In this document: positions 37,879 through 46,675 of the stretch, one piece after another
Numbering within the stretch: position 1 is the stretch's first letter
Layout of the letters: every line of letters starts with the position of its first letter
DNA from: Flavobacteriaceae bacterium UJ101
GTDB lineage: Bacteria; Bacteroidota; Bacteroidia; Flavobacteriales; UJ101
Reading direction: 5' to 3'
DNA length: 64,000 nt
Assembly (NCBI GenBank): GCA_001880285.1
Contig: CP016269.1
Coordinates: 3,010,210 to 3,074,209 of the forward strand
Notes under the pieces: model-generated
Database searches by the model: none
Seen by the model: only the letters and a program-made list of their open reading frames with translations
Told to the model about the DNA's origin: nothing
Made by a program: the position numbers and the translations under genes

Positions 37879-38661
37879 ATGAATAAAGATCTATTACGAA
37901 TAGCTGATAAAACATTTTCATCACGATTGTTTACAGGAACAGGAAAATTCAGTACTCCGAATTTAATGAAAGAAGCGATTTCTATTTCTGATAGTGAATT
38001 GGTAACCGTCGCTTTAAAACGTGTGGATATAGAAAAAGAAAACGATCACCTTCTCTCCTATTTAAATGATGAAAAAATTAATTTATTACCCAATACCTCT
38101 GGTGTACGAAATGCTGAAGAAGCTATTTTTGCAGCAAAATTAGCACGAGAAGCGTTTCAAACCAATTGGATTAAATTAGAAATTCATCCAGATCCAAAAT
38201 ATTTACTCCCCGACCCCATTGAAACGTTAAAAGCAGCTGAAAAATTAGTCAAATTAGGTTTTGTGGTAATGCCTTACATTCATGCTGATCCCGTATTGTG
38301 TAAACGATTGGAAGATGTTGGAATACAAAGTGTGATGCCTCTGGGTTCTCCTATTGGTAGTAATCAAGGAATTAAAACCAAAGAATTTTTAGAAATCATT
38401 ATAGAGCAAAGTAATGTTCCGGTTATTGTAGATGCCGGTATTGGAGCTCCTTCTCATGCAGCTTATGCAATGGAATTAGGTGCAGATGCAGTCCTTATCA
38501 ATACAGCCATTTCCGTTTCTCCAAATCCTATTGAAATGGCCAAAGCTTTTAAACTAGCCGTACAAGCTGGTAGGACAGCTTATCAGGCAAAATTAGCGCC
38601 ACAAGATCAAAAAGCACATGCAAGTTCACCTCTAACCTCCTTTTTAAATGACTCATTTTAA
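37879..38661 (+). CDS. thiG: Thiazole synthase ThiG
   Basis: A 260-residue TIM barrel. It forms the thiazole from deoxyxylulose phosphate, dehydroglycine and ThiS thiocarboxylate. The family start [19 protein letters not shown], the [11 protein letters not shown] stretch that includes a catalytic-type Lys region, LPNTSG, and [14 protein letters not shown] near the C-terminus are present. It overlaps thiH by 14 bases. Confidence 0.95.
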   Translation: MNKDLLRIADKTFSSRLFTGTGKFSTPNLMKEAISISDSELVTVALKRVDIEKENDHLLSYLNDEKINLLPNTSGVRNAEEAIFAAKLAREAFQTNWIKLEIHPDPKYLLPDPIETLKAAEKLVKLGFVVMPYIHADPVLCKRLEDVGIQSVMPLGSPIGSNQGIKTKEFLEIIIEQSNVPVIVDAGIGAPSHAAYAMELGADAVLINTAISVSPNPIEMAKAFKLAVQAGRTAYQAKLAPQDQKAHASSPLTSFLNDSF

Positions 38662-39757
38662 AACCCTACTAAATCAATACAATTGGGATGCAATACATGA
38701 AAATATTCAACAAAAAACAACCCAAGATGTTTTAAATGCTTTGCAAAAAAACAAACGAAATTTAGAAGATTTCAAAGCACTCATATCGCCTGCTGCAAAA
38801 CCGTTTTTAGAACAGATGGCACAAATGAGTAAATCATTGACACAAAAAAGGTTTGGTCATACTATGCAAATGTACGTTCCACTTTATTTGAGTAATGAAT
38901 GTCAGAATATTTGTACGTATTGTGGATTTAGTTTTACCAATAAAATTCCAAGACGTACGTTAACACATAATGAAATTTTAAAAGAGGTTACCTACCTAAA
39001 AGATAAAGGATACGATCATATTTTATTGGTCACAGGGGAAGCCAATCAAATAGTAAATGCCAATTACATTAAAAGTGTTATTCAATTGATTCAAGACTCT
39101 TTTTCTAATATAACCATCGAAGTTCAACCTTTAGATCAAGAAGAATATGAAGAATTGATAAAAGAAGGACTTTATGCAGTTTTGGTTTATCAAGAAACCT
39201 ATAATCAAACAACGTATAAAAAACATCATCCTAAGGGGAAAAAATCTAACTTTAATTACCGTCTTGAAACTCCAGATCGTTTAGGAAAAGCAGGAATTCA
39301 TAAAATTGGATTAGGAACTTTATTAGGTCTGGAAGATTGGAGAACAGATAGTTTTTTTACAGCATTGCATTTACAGTATTTACAAAAAACGTATTGGAAA
39401 ACACAGTATTCCATTTCTTTTCCACGACTTCGCCCTTTTTCAGGAGGAATTCAACCTAAAGTAAATATGTCCGATGCAGATTTGGTTCAACTCATTTGTG
39501 CTTATCGTTTATTAGATGAAGAAATAGAATTATCTATTTCAACTCGTGAGCACCCTGTTTTTCGAGATCATATTGTATCACTAGGAATTACCTCTATGAG
39601 TGCTGAATCAAAAACAAATCCCGGAGGGTATACAGTTGAAAAACAATCTTTAAAACAATTTGAAATTTCAGATGAGCGTACTACAGAACAAATGGTTGGT
39701 GTTCTAAAAAAACAAGGAATTGAAGCTGTTTGGAAGGATTGGGAATATTTTAAATAG
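38648..39757 (+). CDS. thiH: 2-iminoacetate synthase ThiH
   Basis: A radical SAM tyrosine lyase that supplies dehydroglycine to ThiG. Its cluster motif [10 protein letters not shown] (C-x3-C-x2-C) is near residue 85, followed by LLVTGE and [10 protein letters not shown]. At 369 residues it is full length. The start overlaps the thiG end, so translation is probably coupled. It is the last gene of the operon before a terminator. Confidence 0.95.
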   Translation: MTHFKTLLNQYNWDAIHENIQQKTTQDVLNALQKNKRNLEDFKALISPAAKPFLEQMAQMSKSLTQKRFGHTMQMYVPLYLSNECQNICTYCGFSFTNKIPRRTLTHNEILKEVTYLKDKGYDHILLVTGEANQIVNANYIKSVIQLIQDSFSNITIEVQPLDQEEYEELIKEGLYAVLVYQETYNQTTYKKHHPKGKKSNFNYRLETPDRLGKAGIHKIGLGTLLGLEDWRTDSFFTALHLQYLQKTYWKTQYSISFPRLRPFSGGIQPKVNMSDADLVQLICAYRLLDEEIELSISTREHPVFRDHIVSLGITSMSAESKTNPGGYTVEKQSLKQFEISDERTTEQMVGVLKKQGIEAVWKDWEYFK

Positions 39758-39855
39758 TGTAAATATTTGTAAGAAAAGAAAAAAGAATAATGATTGATTT
39801 TTATTTTTTTAAATTTTATCATTCGTTAATCGATATTCTAAAATTAAAATAATAT

Positions 39856-39886
39856 AAAAAGAGAAGATTGTTTATCTTCTCTTTTT
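39856..39886. terminator. Bidirectional terminator after the thiamine operon
   Basis: AAAAAGAGAAGAT and ATCTTCTCTTTTT form a perfect 13-bp stem with a 5-base loop. A-run and T-run flanks make it a terminator for thiH on the plus strand and for the metalloprotease on the minus strand. Confidence 0.92.
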
Positions 39887-39902
39887 ATATATAACTATTT
39901 TA

Positions 39903-42416
39903 TCACTCAATTATTTTCTTTATTTTATTTTGAATAAACAGTTTATGAGCTTTACTTAAATCATCCCCCTTTTTATTTTTAGACATTTTATTAATTTTAT
40001 ATAATTGTCCAAAAACGGCTGATTTCTCAACAGAACTCAATGTATTGTTTTTTAATAACTCAATTAATTTATCTAAATATTCTATTTGTAAGTTTTGTCT
40101 TCTAGGTGTTACAGTAGATTTTATATCCTCCTTATAAATACTTTCTGTTAGATCATCTAAAAATTCAGTAATGGTATATTCATTCCCATAAGCTTCTGAA
40201 TTGACTATTCTATTTAAGGTATTAGGGTGTACTAAATGATCTAGTATTCTTTTTTGATTTTTTAGAACCACTTCATTTATTTTAGGATCTTGATCTCTTG
40301 AATAGCCTCTTCTCCGTTTTGCAGTATAATTTAACAAATCATCAGGTAATTGAAATACATCTGGAGCAAAAGCGTATTGACTTAACAATTGCATGGCTTT
40401 TTTCTGCTTTTCATATTCTACGGGTGTATAAGGTGCTTTTTCACCTTTTTGCCCCATAGTTGAACGATTAATGTAAACCCCTCCAACATATCTGGATATC
40501 ACACCATTAGCTATCCAATATTGTCTATCTAATGTGTAAAATCCTCTTCTAAGATCATCATAAAAATCTCCTTTTTTATAAAATTTATTTTTTAGAGAAG
40601 CTAATTTATTCAACATAAAATTCATACGATCTTCTCCATATTTTAAAGGATCATTAGAAATATCCCCAATCATAACTCTTGGGTCCATGGCTTTTCCCGG
40701 AGCTCGCATATCATCAGCATCATTTCCAAAAATTAATTCAGGTTCATTAGAACGTTCTGCAATAGCGATTAACTCATGATCTGTTTTTACCGGCATATAT
40801 CCATATTGAATAGCCCAATCGTCGTAAGGTCCTACTTGTGTTGAATAATAATCTCCTTGAGTTTCAGGATCAGGGCTAAAATTAATAGCAACATAATCCA
40901 TAACAGAACCTGCTAATGCCCTATTATGAGCAAAATTTTTATCATACAATTGCTCTGGTGTATACAAATAACTTGCTTTCATGTTATGATTAAGCCCTAA
41001 TGTATGCCCTACTTCATGCATAATTAATTCTAACATAGCTTGTTTTTGCATTTTGGATAACTCTTCTTCAGAACGATTATTTATTTTTAATAATGTTCTT
41101 CCATACTGCATATTTTGATGTAAAAAATGTCCTGCAGAACAATATTGATGATCTTCTAGTTCATTTTGACTCTTCTCATCAAATACTTTATCATAAAATA
41201 CACGATTGGTATGATGTGCAAATTCTAACATAATATCAGCTCCTAAAATCTGTCCTGTTTTAGGGTTTACAAAACTAGGCCCATAACCACCAAAAGGTAC
41301 TTTTGGAGAAGACGTCCAACGTAATACATTATAATGGATATTTCCTGCATCCCATTCGGCATCATCAGGTTGTATTTTAACCACCATTGCGTTTTTAAAG
41401 CCTGCTTTTTCAAAGGCTTTATTCCATCTTAATACTCCTTCTTTTATTAAATCTCTAAATTCATACGGTGTCGTATTCTCAATCCACCAAACAATAGGTT
41501 CAACAGGTTCTGAAATTGTTGCTTCAGGATTTTTCTTTTTTAAATGCCAACGATGAATAAGATCTTTATAATGAATTGTTTCTTTTGAAGTTTGATCATC
41601 TATTTGTGTTATAAAATAACCAATTCGAGCATCATCTTTACGAGGAATATAATCGTTTTCAGGCATTTTAATAATACTATGAAAGAGTTGAATACTTATG
41701 TTACGCGCATCTGATATAGCTTTTGATCCTGAATTTAAAGGTGTTTTTTTAGAGTAGACCAATTCTGATAAAATATTCAAATTATCTGAATAGTTATTAA
41801 TGTTTTTAATTTTTGATTTTTTACTATTTAATTCTCCTAATGTAAAGTCTGTAGGTTTTGCTTTTTTTGGATTTAAGGGACGCTTAATAGGTAAAAAAGT
41901 TTCTTTTACAAATAAATTATTTATTTTTATTAAATAGTTTTTTCCCTTTTCATCAGCATATTCAATCTTAAAACTTTCTAAAATCGCATCTGAAATATTC
42001 GTGTCTTTGGATTTAGCTAAAGGACTTTTCTCATCAAAATAATAGGATGTATTGACTTTAATCGCATCAATACGATCAAAGTATTTCTCAAATTTAAAAA
42101 CAATTGACTTTTTATATGTTCCTTTTACATAACGTCCTCCTTCTGCTGTACCATTGGCTATTTGACCAAAATAAATATATTCTTGGTCTAATTGATCTTC
42201 ATTGATTAAAATACGTATAGATCCATCTTTATTATCTTGATAAAGTGTAAATACTCCTTCGATTTTAGTTGAATTTTTTAAAATATCTTCAAGTTTACTA
42301 GAAGTACTTTTGGTTGTTTTTTCATCTTCTAGAGATGTGTTAAGGGTTGTTTTTTGAGAAAAAATAAAACTCCAAACAAATAGAGTTGTTGATAGTAATA
42401 ATGTTTTTGTATTCAT
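39903..42416 (-). CDS. Zinc-dependent metalloprotease (DUF5117/DUF5118 type)
   Basis: An 837-residue secreted metalloprotease. A signal peptide (residues 1-20) is followed by DUF5118/DUF5117-like segments and a gluzincin/metzincin-type site HEVGHTLGLNH (about residue 471-481), in which His and Glu bind zinc and catalyse. The family is common in Bacteroidota and has no known native substrate. The gene stands alone between the thiamine and efflux operons. Confidence 0.9.
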   Translation of the reverse strand: MNTKTLLLSTTLFVWSFIFSQKTTLNTSLEDEKTTKSTSSKLEDILKNSTKIEGVFTLYQDNKDGSIRILINEDQLDQEYIYFGQIANGTAEGGRYVKGTYKKSIVFKFEKYFDRIDAIKVNTSYYFDEKSPLAKSKDTNISDAILESFKIEYADEKGKNYLIKINNLFVKETFLPIKRPLNPKKAKPTDFTLGELNSKKSKIKNINNYSDNLNILSELVYSKKTPLNSGSKAISDARNISIQLFHSIIKMPENDYIPRKDDARIGYFITQIDDQTSKETIHYKDLIHRWHLKKKNPEATISEPVEPIVWWIENTTPYEFRDLIKEGVLRWNKAFEKAGFKNAMVVKIQPDDAEWDAGNIHYNVLRWTSSPKVPFGGYGPSFVNPKTGQILGADIMLEFAHHTNRVFYDKVFDEKSQNELEDHQYCSAGHFLHQNMQYGRTLLKINNRSEEELSKMQKQAMLELIMHEVGHTLGLNHNMKASYLYTPEQLYDKNFAHNRALAGSVMDYVAINFSPDPETQGDYYSTQVGPYDDWAIQYGYMPVKTDHELIAIAERSNEPELIFGNDADDMRAPGKAMDPRVMIGDISNDPLKYGEDRMNFMLNKLASLKNKFYKKGDFYDDLRRGFYTLDRQYWIANGVISRYVGGVYINRSTMGQKGEKAPYTPVEYEKQKKAMQLLSQYAFAPDVFQLPDDLLNYTAKRRRGYSRDQDPKINEVVLKNQKRILDHLVHPNTLNRIVNSEAYGNEYTITEFLDDLTESIYKEDIKSTVTPRRQNLQIEYLDKLIELLKNNTLSSVEKSAVFGQLYKINKMSKNKKGDDLSKAHKLFIQNKIKKIIE

Positions 42417-42545
42417 TAATTTAGATTATAATTTTATATTTAAGAGTTATCTTAATTAGATCTTGATAATCCTAAGTAACTTTTTCAATTAGATTTTCCC
42501 AAATATAATAAAACAAACCCAGAATGAATTATTAAAACAAATGAA

Positions 42546-42585
42546 TTTAGAATAGAAAAGCGTTTTTCCACTCTTCTATTCTAAA
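42546..42585 (-). terminator. Stem-loop at the 3' end of the metal efflux operon
   Basis: TTTAGAATAGAA and TTCTATTCTAAA form a perfect 12-bp stem. It lies 8 bases beyond the stop of the HMA lipoprotein gene on the minus strand. Both strands show AT-rich flanks. Confidence 0.65.
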
Positions 42586-42592
42586 TTTTAAA

Positions 42593-42934
42593 TTATTTTC
42601 GATCGTATTGACAACATCCTGGTAATTCATTGTAGCGATCATTTTCAGCACTAAAATGTGCTGTATCATGCCCCACTTGTGCAATGGCCTTTTCCACAGC
42701 CTCTTGGTCACCACCATCTACTTTCATCGTTTTTGTGTCTTTATTCCAATCTGCATTTACAACGCCTTCTACATCTTTAGCTGCTGTTTCAATACGCTCT
42801 TCACACATTCCACAATTTCCATAAACCTTGAATTCATAAGCCTGATCACTCATAGCAACTGCTTCTGATTTCTTTTCACCACAACTGATTAAGGTTGTTC
42901 CTAAAATTCCTAATGTTACGATTAATGTTTTCAT
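42593..42934 (-). CDS. HMA-domain lipoprotein (heavy-metal binding)
   Basis: A 113-residue lipoprotein with lipobox LISC at about residue 18. The heavy-metal-associated domain carries the metal motif GNCGMCEERI near residue 40, so it can bind Cu(I) or a similar soft metal outside the cytoplasm. The C-terminus ends in a Cys pair, PGCCQYDRK. It is the last gene of the Cus-like operon and may pass metal to the efflux complex. Confidence 0.87.
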   Translation of the reverse strand: MKTLIVTLGILGTTLISCGEKKSEAVAMSDQAYEFKVYGNCGMCEERIETAAKDVEGVVNADWNKDTKTMKVDGGDQEAVEKAIAQVGHDTAHFSAENDRYNELPGCCQYDRK

Positions 42935-43017
42935 ATTTTTTATTTAAAATGATTTTCTATGCAAATATTCTATTAATTTAATCCCCTTTTGATATCGAAT
43001 TATTGATCTTTTGTATA

Positions 43018-44775
43018 TTATTTTGATATAATTTCTTGTTTTACTTCTCCACATTTTAACATTTTTGAGCCATAATAAGGATTTAAAATTTGATGATCGT
43101 TACTCAACCAACTTGCTCCTTTATCATCATCAACCATTGGACAAAATAACTCATATACATTTTGTTCTATTCCAAAAGCTTTAATTGCTGCTAGTAAATA
43201 CTTTGAAAGATGTTTAAAATGATTTCGCTGTATCGAAATATCAGTAGAAGTCAAAATACTTTCAAGTGAAGTATTTAATTCTTTTTTTAAAGTATGCCAA
43301 TACGATTTTGCGGAATCACTCAAAGTATTTTCATCTATTTCATTTAATAATTTTAATGTATTTTTTGCTTGATCATGTGCTTCTACTGCTTGATCGTTAA
43401 CTAAAAAGTCTTTATACTGTATATAAGCATTATAAAATGACTTCAATTGATTTTGAAATGTTATGTCTACTTCAAATACAGTATCTTCTTTTTGTAAATC
43501 TTCCTTTGAGGAATTCATTACACTTTTTTTTCCAAGTAATTGAGCAGCAGAATCAATTGTAAAAGCACCATGGGTTACAATTTCATCTCCTTCATTTACT
43601 CCTTGTATCACTTGAAAATTTTGCCCTATACGATTCCCTAATTCTACTTCTCTCATTTCAAAAACAGGTTCTTCAGGATTTGGTTTCAGGTATACTACAG
43701 AACGTTTTCCTGTCCAAATAACAGCTGATTTAGGTATCATTAGCATGGGTTGCTTCGTTTGATTGGATTGATGTTCAATAGTAGCTGTAGCCAACATCCC
43801 TGGTTTTAATTTCATGCTCTTATTGACAATTTCTACTCGAATTGGAATCGTTCGTGTTTGTGTATTTAAAGTAGGTTCTATAAAAGAGATTGTTCCTTTA
43901 AACAATTCATCAGGATAAGCAGATGTTTTAATGGAAACTGTCTGTCCAACTTTTAAATATTGAATATCTTTTTCATAAGCTTCCAGAATTACCCAAACCT
44001 TACTCAAATTTGTTAATGTATATAAAGGTGCTCCAGCTTGTACGTGTGTTCCAATAGTTGCCATTTTTTGTTTAACAATTCCTGAAGCATCCGCATATAG
44101 TGGAAAATTTGTTTTAATTTTTTTTGTACGTTCAATTTCATTAATCTCAGTATTAGAAAGTTTCCATAGCCTTAACTTTTGTTTTACGGCATGGTAAATT
44201 TCAGGTTGAATTTTTTTACTTTCAGAAGCAATTAATAGTTCTTGCTGAGCTGTTACAATCTCCGGAGAATAGATAGCACCAATTAATTGTCCTTTTTTCA
44301 CATATTCTCCTTCATAAGTCACACTGAAATTTTCTAATCTTCCTCCTATATGAGCGGTTTGTGTATATAAAGATGATTCATTTTCCTCTATCTGACCCGA
44401 TAGTTCCAATTCGTTGTTTTGAATTGTATCATCAACGTTGTTAAACCCAATTAGAGTGGTTTGTACATTTGCCAAAGCTAATGCATGATCGGTCATTTTA
44501 ATTTGATCATTTTTTAATATGGTTTCTGATTTTGAATTATTTGCTTCTACCGGAATAAGATCCATTCCACAAATAGGACAATCTCCAGGTTCAGGTTGAC
44601 GAATTTGAGGATGCATAGAACATGTCCATTCTTCAACTTCGTTATGCTGATGTTCTTCAATTTTTTCTTGTTGAGAATTTGAAATACTTTTATTTTCATG
44701 ATCTCCTCCAAAAAAGAGCCATCCTAAAAGTAATCCAATACCTAAAACAATACTATAGGGTGCTATTTTTTTCAT
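43018..44775 (-). CDS. cusB: Heavy-metal efflux RND periplasmic adaptor (CusB-like) with DUF3347
   Basis: A 585-residue membrane-fusion protein, longer than usual. One N-terminal membrane segment is followed by a heavy-metal-binding domain (WTCSMHPQIRQ...GDCPICGMDLIP, about 50-80), the adaptor barrel and hairpin (about 120-400), and a C-terminal DUF3347 domain (about 430-585) with FCPMVDDDKGASW and a Cys near the end. The extra domains carry possible metal-binding Cys, Met and His residues. It bridges the permease and outer-membrane channel of the export complex. Confidence 0.92.
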   Translation of the reverse strand: MKKIAPYSIVLGIGLLLGWLFFGGDHENKSISNSQQEKIEEHQHNEVEEWTCSMHPQIRQPEPGDCPICGMDLIPVEANNSKSETILKNDQIKMTDHALALANVQTTLIGFNNVDDTIQNNELELSGQIEENESSLYTQTAHIGGRLENFSVTYEGEYVKKGQLIGAIYSPEIVTAQQELLIASESKKIQPEIYHAVKQKLRLWKLSNTEINEIERTKKIKTNFPLYADASGIVKQKMATIGTHVQAGAPLYTLTNLSKVWVILEAYEKDIQYLKVGQTVSIKTSAYPDELFKGTISFIEPTLNTQTRTIPIRVEIVNKSMKLKPGMLATATIEHQSNQTKQPMLMIPKSAVIWTGKRSVVYLKPNPEEPVFEMREVELGNRIGQNFQVIQGVNEGDEIVTHGAFTIDSAAQLLGKKSVMNSSKEDLQKEDTVFEVDITFQNQLKSFYNAYIQYKDFLVNDQAVEAHDQAKNTLKLLNEIDENTLSDSAKSYWHTLKKELNTSLESILTSTDISIQRNHFKHLSKYLLAAIKAFGIEQNVYELFCPMVDDDKGASWLSNDHQILNPYYGSKMLKCGEVKQEIISK

Positions 44776-44785
44776 TTTTTTTAAT

Positions 44786-45358
44786 TTAAATTGTATCTAA
44801 TGTCTTACGATGTCCATTGTTTTTAAATGCTGTAGGTGTCATACCTGTTACTTGTTTAAATTGTCTTGATAAATGCTGTGGACTACTATAATTCAATTTA
44901 TAAGAGATTTCGCTTAATGTTAATTCCCCATAAATTAATAATTCTTTCACATACTCTATCTTTTGTTCAATCGTATAGTGTTCAATTGTTCGACCTTCTG
45001 TTTGAGAAAACAACTTACTTATTTGCGTATAATCCATTCCTAATTCATTGCTTAATACTTTAGAAGTATTTAAATTTGAATCTAAATGTTCTTTTTGATG
45101 AATTTGCTTAATGATAAAACTTTTAATTGTATTCACCAATTGCTGATTTTTATCTTCTAATAGTTCAAATCCTTCCTTTTCTAATAGAGTTGCCAATTGT
45201 CGCTTAGTTTGATTGGATAATGCCTTATCAAAATAGATTTTTCCTAAATCTACTCGAACAAAATCTATTTCATGCTGTATCAGTTCTTCTCTAACCACTT
45301 TTATACAACGATTACAAACCATATTCTTTACTGATATTTCAATTGTATTATTATTCAT
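44786..45358 (-). CDS. AraC-type regulator with N-terminal HMA-like motif
   Basis: A 190-residue protein. Residues about 1-70 resemble a heavy-metal-associated domain with the motif MVCNRCIKVV (M-x-C-x2-C). Residues about 85-185 are an AraC helix-turn-helix domain, with LTLSEISYKLNYSSPQHLSRQFKQVTG. Such a fusion can sense the exported metal directly and regulate the surrounding operon. It overlaps the TolC gene end by 8 bases. It is too small to contain the usual AraC arm domain. Confidence 0.85.
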   Translation of the reverse strand: MNNNTIEISVKNMVCNRCIKVVREELIQHEIDFVRVDLGKIYFDKALSNQTKRQLATLLEKEGFELLEDKNQQLVNTIKSFIIKQIHQKEHLDSNLNTSKVLSNELGMDYTQISKLFSQTEGRTIEHYTIEQKIEYVKELLIYGELTLSEISYKLNYSSPQHLSRQFKQVTGMTPTAFKNNGHRKTLDTI

Positions 45359-46673
45359 TTTTGTTTGTATTTTGAGTTAATAGATATTCCATTAAAGCTT
45401 TTTGTTGATACAAAGAATGAAGCTCCTTAATTTTTAATAATTGATACCTCAATGTTAATTCTTGAATTTCTAATATTTCATCATAATCCATCCGCCCTGT
45501 GGTATAATTTGTAATAACTAATTTCTGAACCCGCTTAGATTCTGTTATATTCTGATTGTATGTCTCTACATTTTTTTTACTTGTAACAAATTGATTTAAA
45601 GTATTATCTAACATGTTTTCTAAAGTGATAATTTGATCTTTTTCTGCTAAATAATTGGCTTCATTTTGAATTTGTAATCGTTTGGCTTTGGCTTTATATT
45701 TTTTATTAAACAAAGGAATGCTCAATGAAACCATTGGCATTACAATATCTTTCCCATTATCTGCAACATTTAGATCCGATCGTTCAGAAACCAATACATA
45801 ATCTAACCCAAAACCTACTTTGGGTAGACTTTCTTTTTGGTTTGCTTGAGATTCTTTTTCTAAAACAGTTCGCTCTTTTTCAAAACGGTTGACCAATGGA
45901 TGATTTTCAAAGTTGGATAAAGAATCCAATAAGGGTAAGTTAACCAATTCTTCTAAAGGTTCAATTTGTATAAATTCTTCCCTATTTCGATACAACATAC
46001 GATTAAAATCACGCTTTTGAACCTCTAAATTGCTTTTTTCATTTTCAATTTGAGTGTTCAATTCATTTTTAGACATTCTAATTTTTAAAACATCTGCCAT
46101 CGTTGCTAAGTTATTTTCTAAATTCTTTAAAGCTAACCGTTCATAGGTATCTAATAAGGCTAAATTTTCTTTTAAGATAACAATTTTTTGTTCGGTTTCA
46201 CTTAACTGATAATAACTCAACTGTGTTTTATATCTCAGTTGAAACTGGGTATCTCGAATACGTTCTAATTGTACATCAGCTTGGGTTTTAACGACTTCTT
46301 TTTGAGCCTTTTGAGTCCCTAGCCAAGGAAACTGTTGTTTTGCACCTAATTTCACATTCTGAGGACCAACACGTGTTTCAGGAGTACTTAAAAATACACC
46401 ACCTGAAAATTGAGTATCCATTATATTTCCAACTTCATTTACACTTTCCAATATAGCCTGATATTGTAGGCTATCAGCTTGTAATTTTGGATGATTTTCA
46501 ATAGCAATTTTGATATAATCTTCTAACTTATCTTGTGAAAAAACAAAATTGAAGAAACTTAAAATAAATGAAAAGTGAAAAATGAAAAACGAAAAACGAA
46601 ATCGCTTTATATTTTTACGGTCATTCTGAACTTGTTTCAGAATCTCTTTATTTTTTATATATAATAACATCAT
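45351..46673 (-). CDS. cusC: Outer-membrane efflux protein (TolC/CusC-like)
   Basis: A 440-residue OEP-family protein with coiled-coil helices and tandem heptads, forming the outer-membrane channel of the Cus complex. The start is uncertain. The ATG at 46673 adds about 40 residues before the real signal-like stretch (FIFHFSFILSFFNFVFSQ). That extra segment is encoded by a common intergenic hairpin sequence at 46621-46646. No other ATG precedes the signal peptide. It begins 2 bases after the permease stop. Confidence 0.87.
   Translation of the reverse strand: MMLLYIKNKEILKQVQNDRKNIKRFRFSFFIFHFSFILSFFNFVFSQDKLEDYIKIAIENHPKLQADSLQYQAILESVNEVGNIMDTQFSGGVFLSTPETRVGPQNVKLGAKQQFPWLGTQKAQKEVVKTQADVQLERIRDTQFQLRYKTQLSYYQLSETEQKIVILKENLALLDTYERLALKNLENNLATMADVLKIRMSKNELNTQIENEKSNLEVQKRDFNRMLYRNREEFIQIEPLEELVNLPLLDSLSNFENHPLVNRFEKERTVLEKESQANQKESLPKVGFGLDYVLVSERSDLNVADNGKDIVMPMVSLSIPLFNKKYKAKAKRLQIQNEANYLAEKDQIITLENMLDNTLNQFVTSKKNVETYNQNITESKRVQKLVITNYTTGRMDYDEILEIQELTLRYQLLKIKELHSLYQQKALMEYLLTQNTNKNE
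46621..46646. repeat. Flavobacterial intergenic hairpin inside the TolC leader
   Basis: TCATTCTGAACTTGTTTCAG continues to AATCTC. ATTCTGAA and TTCAGAAT form an 8-bp stem. The sequence is familiar to me as a widespread intergenic repeat of this phylum, from memory. Here it lies in the open frame at the start of the TolC gene. Confidence 0.6.
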
Positions 46674-46675
46674 TT

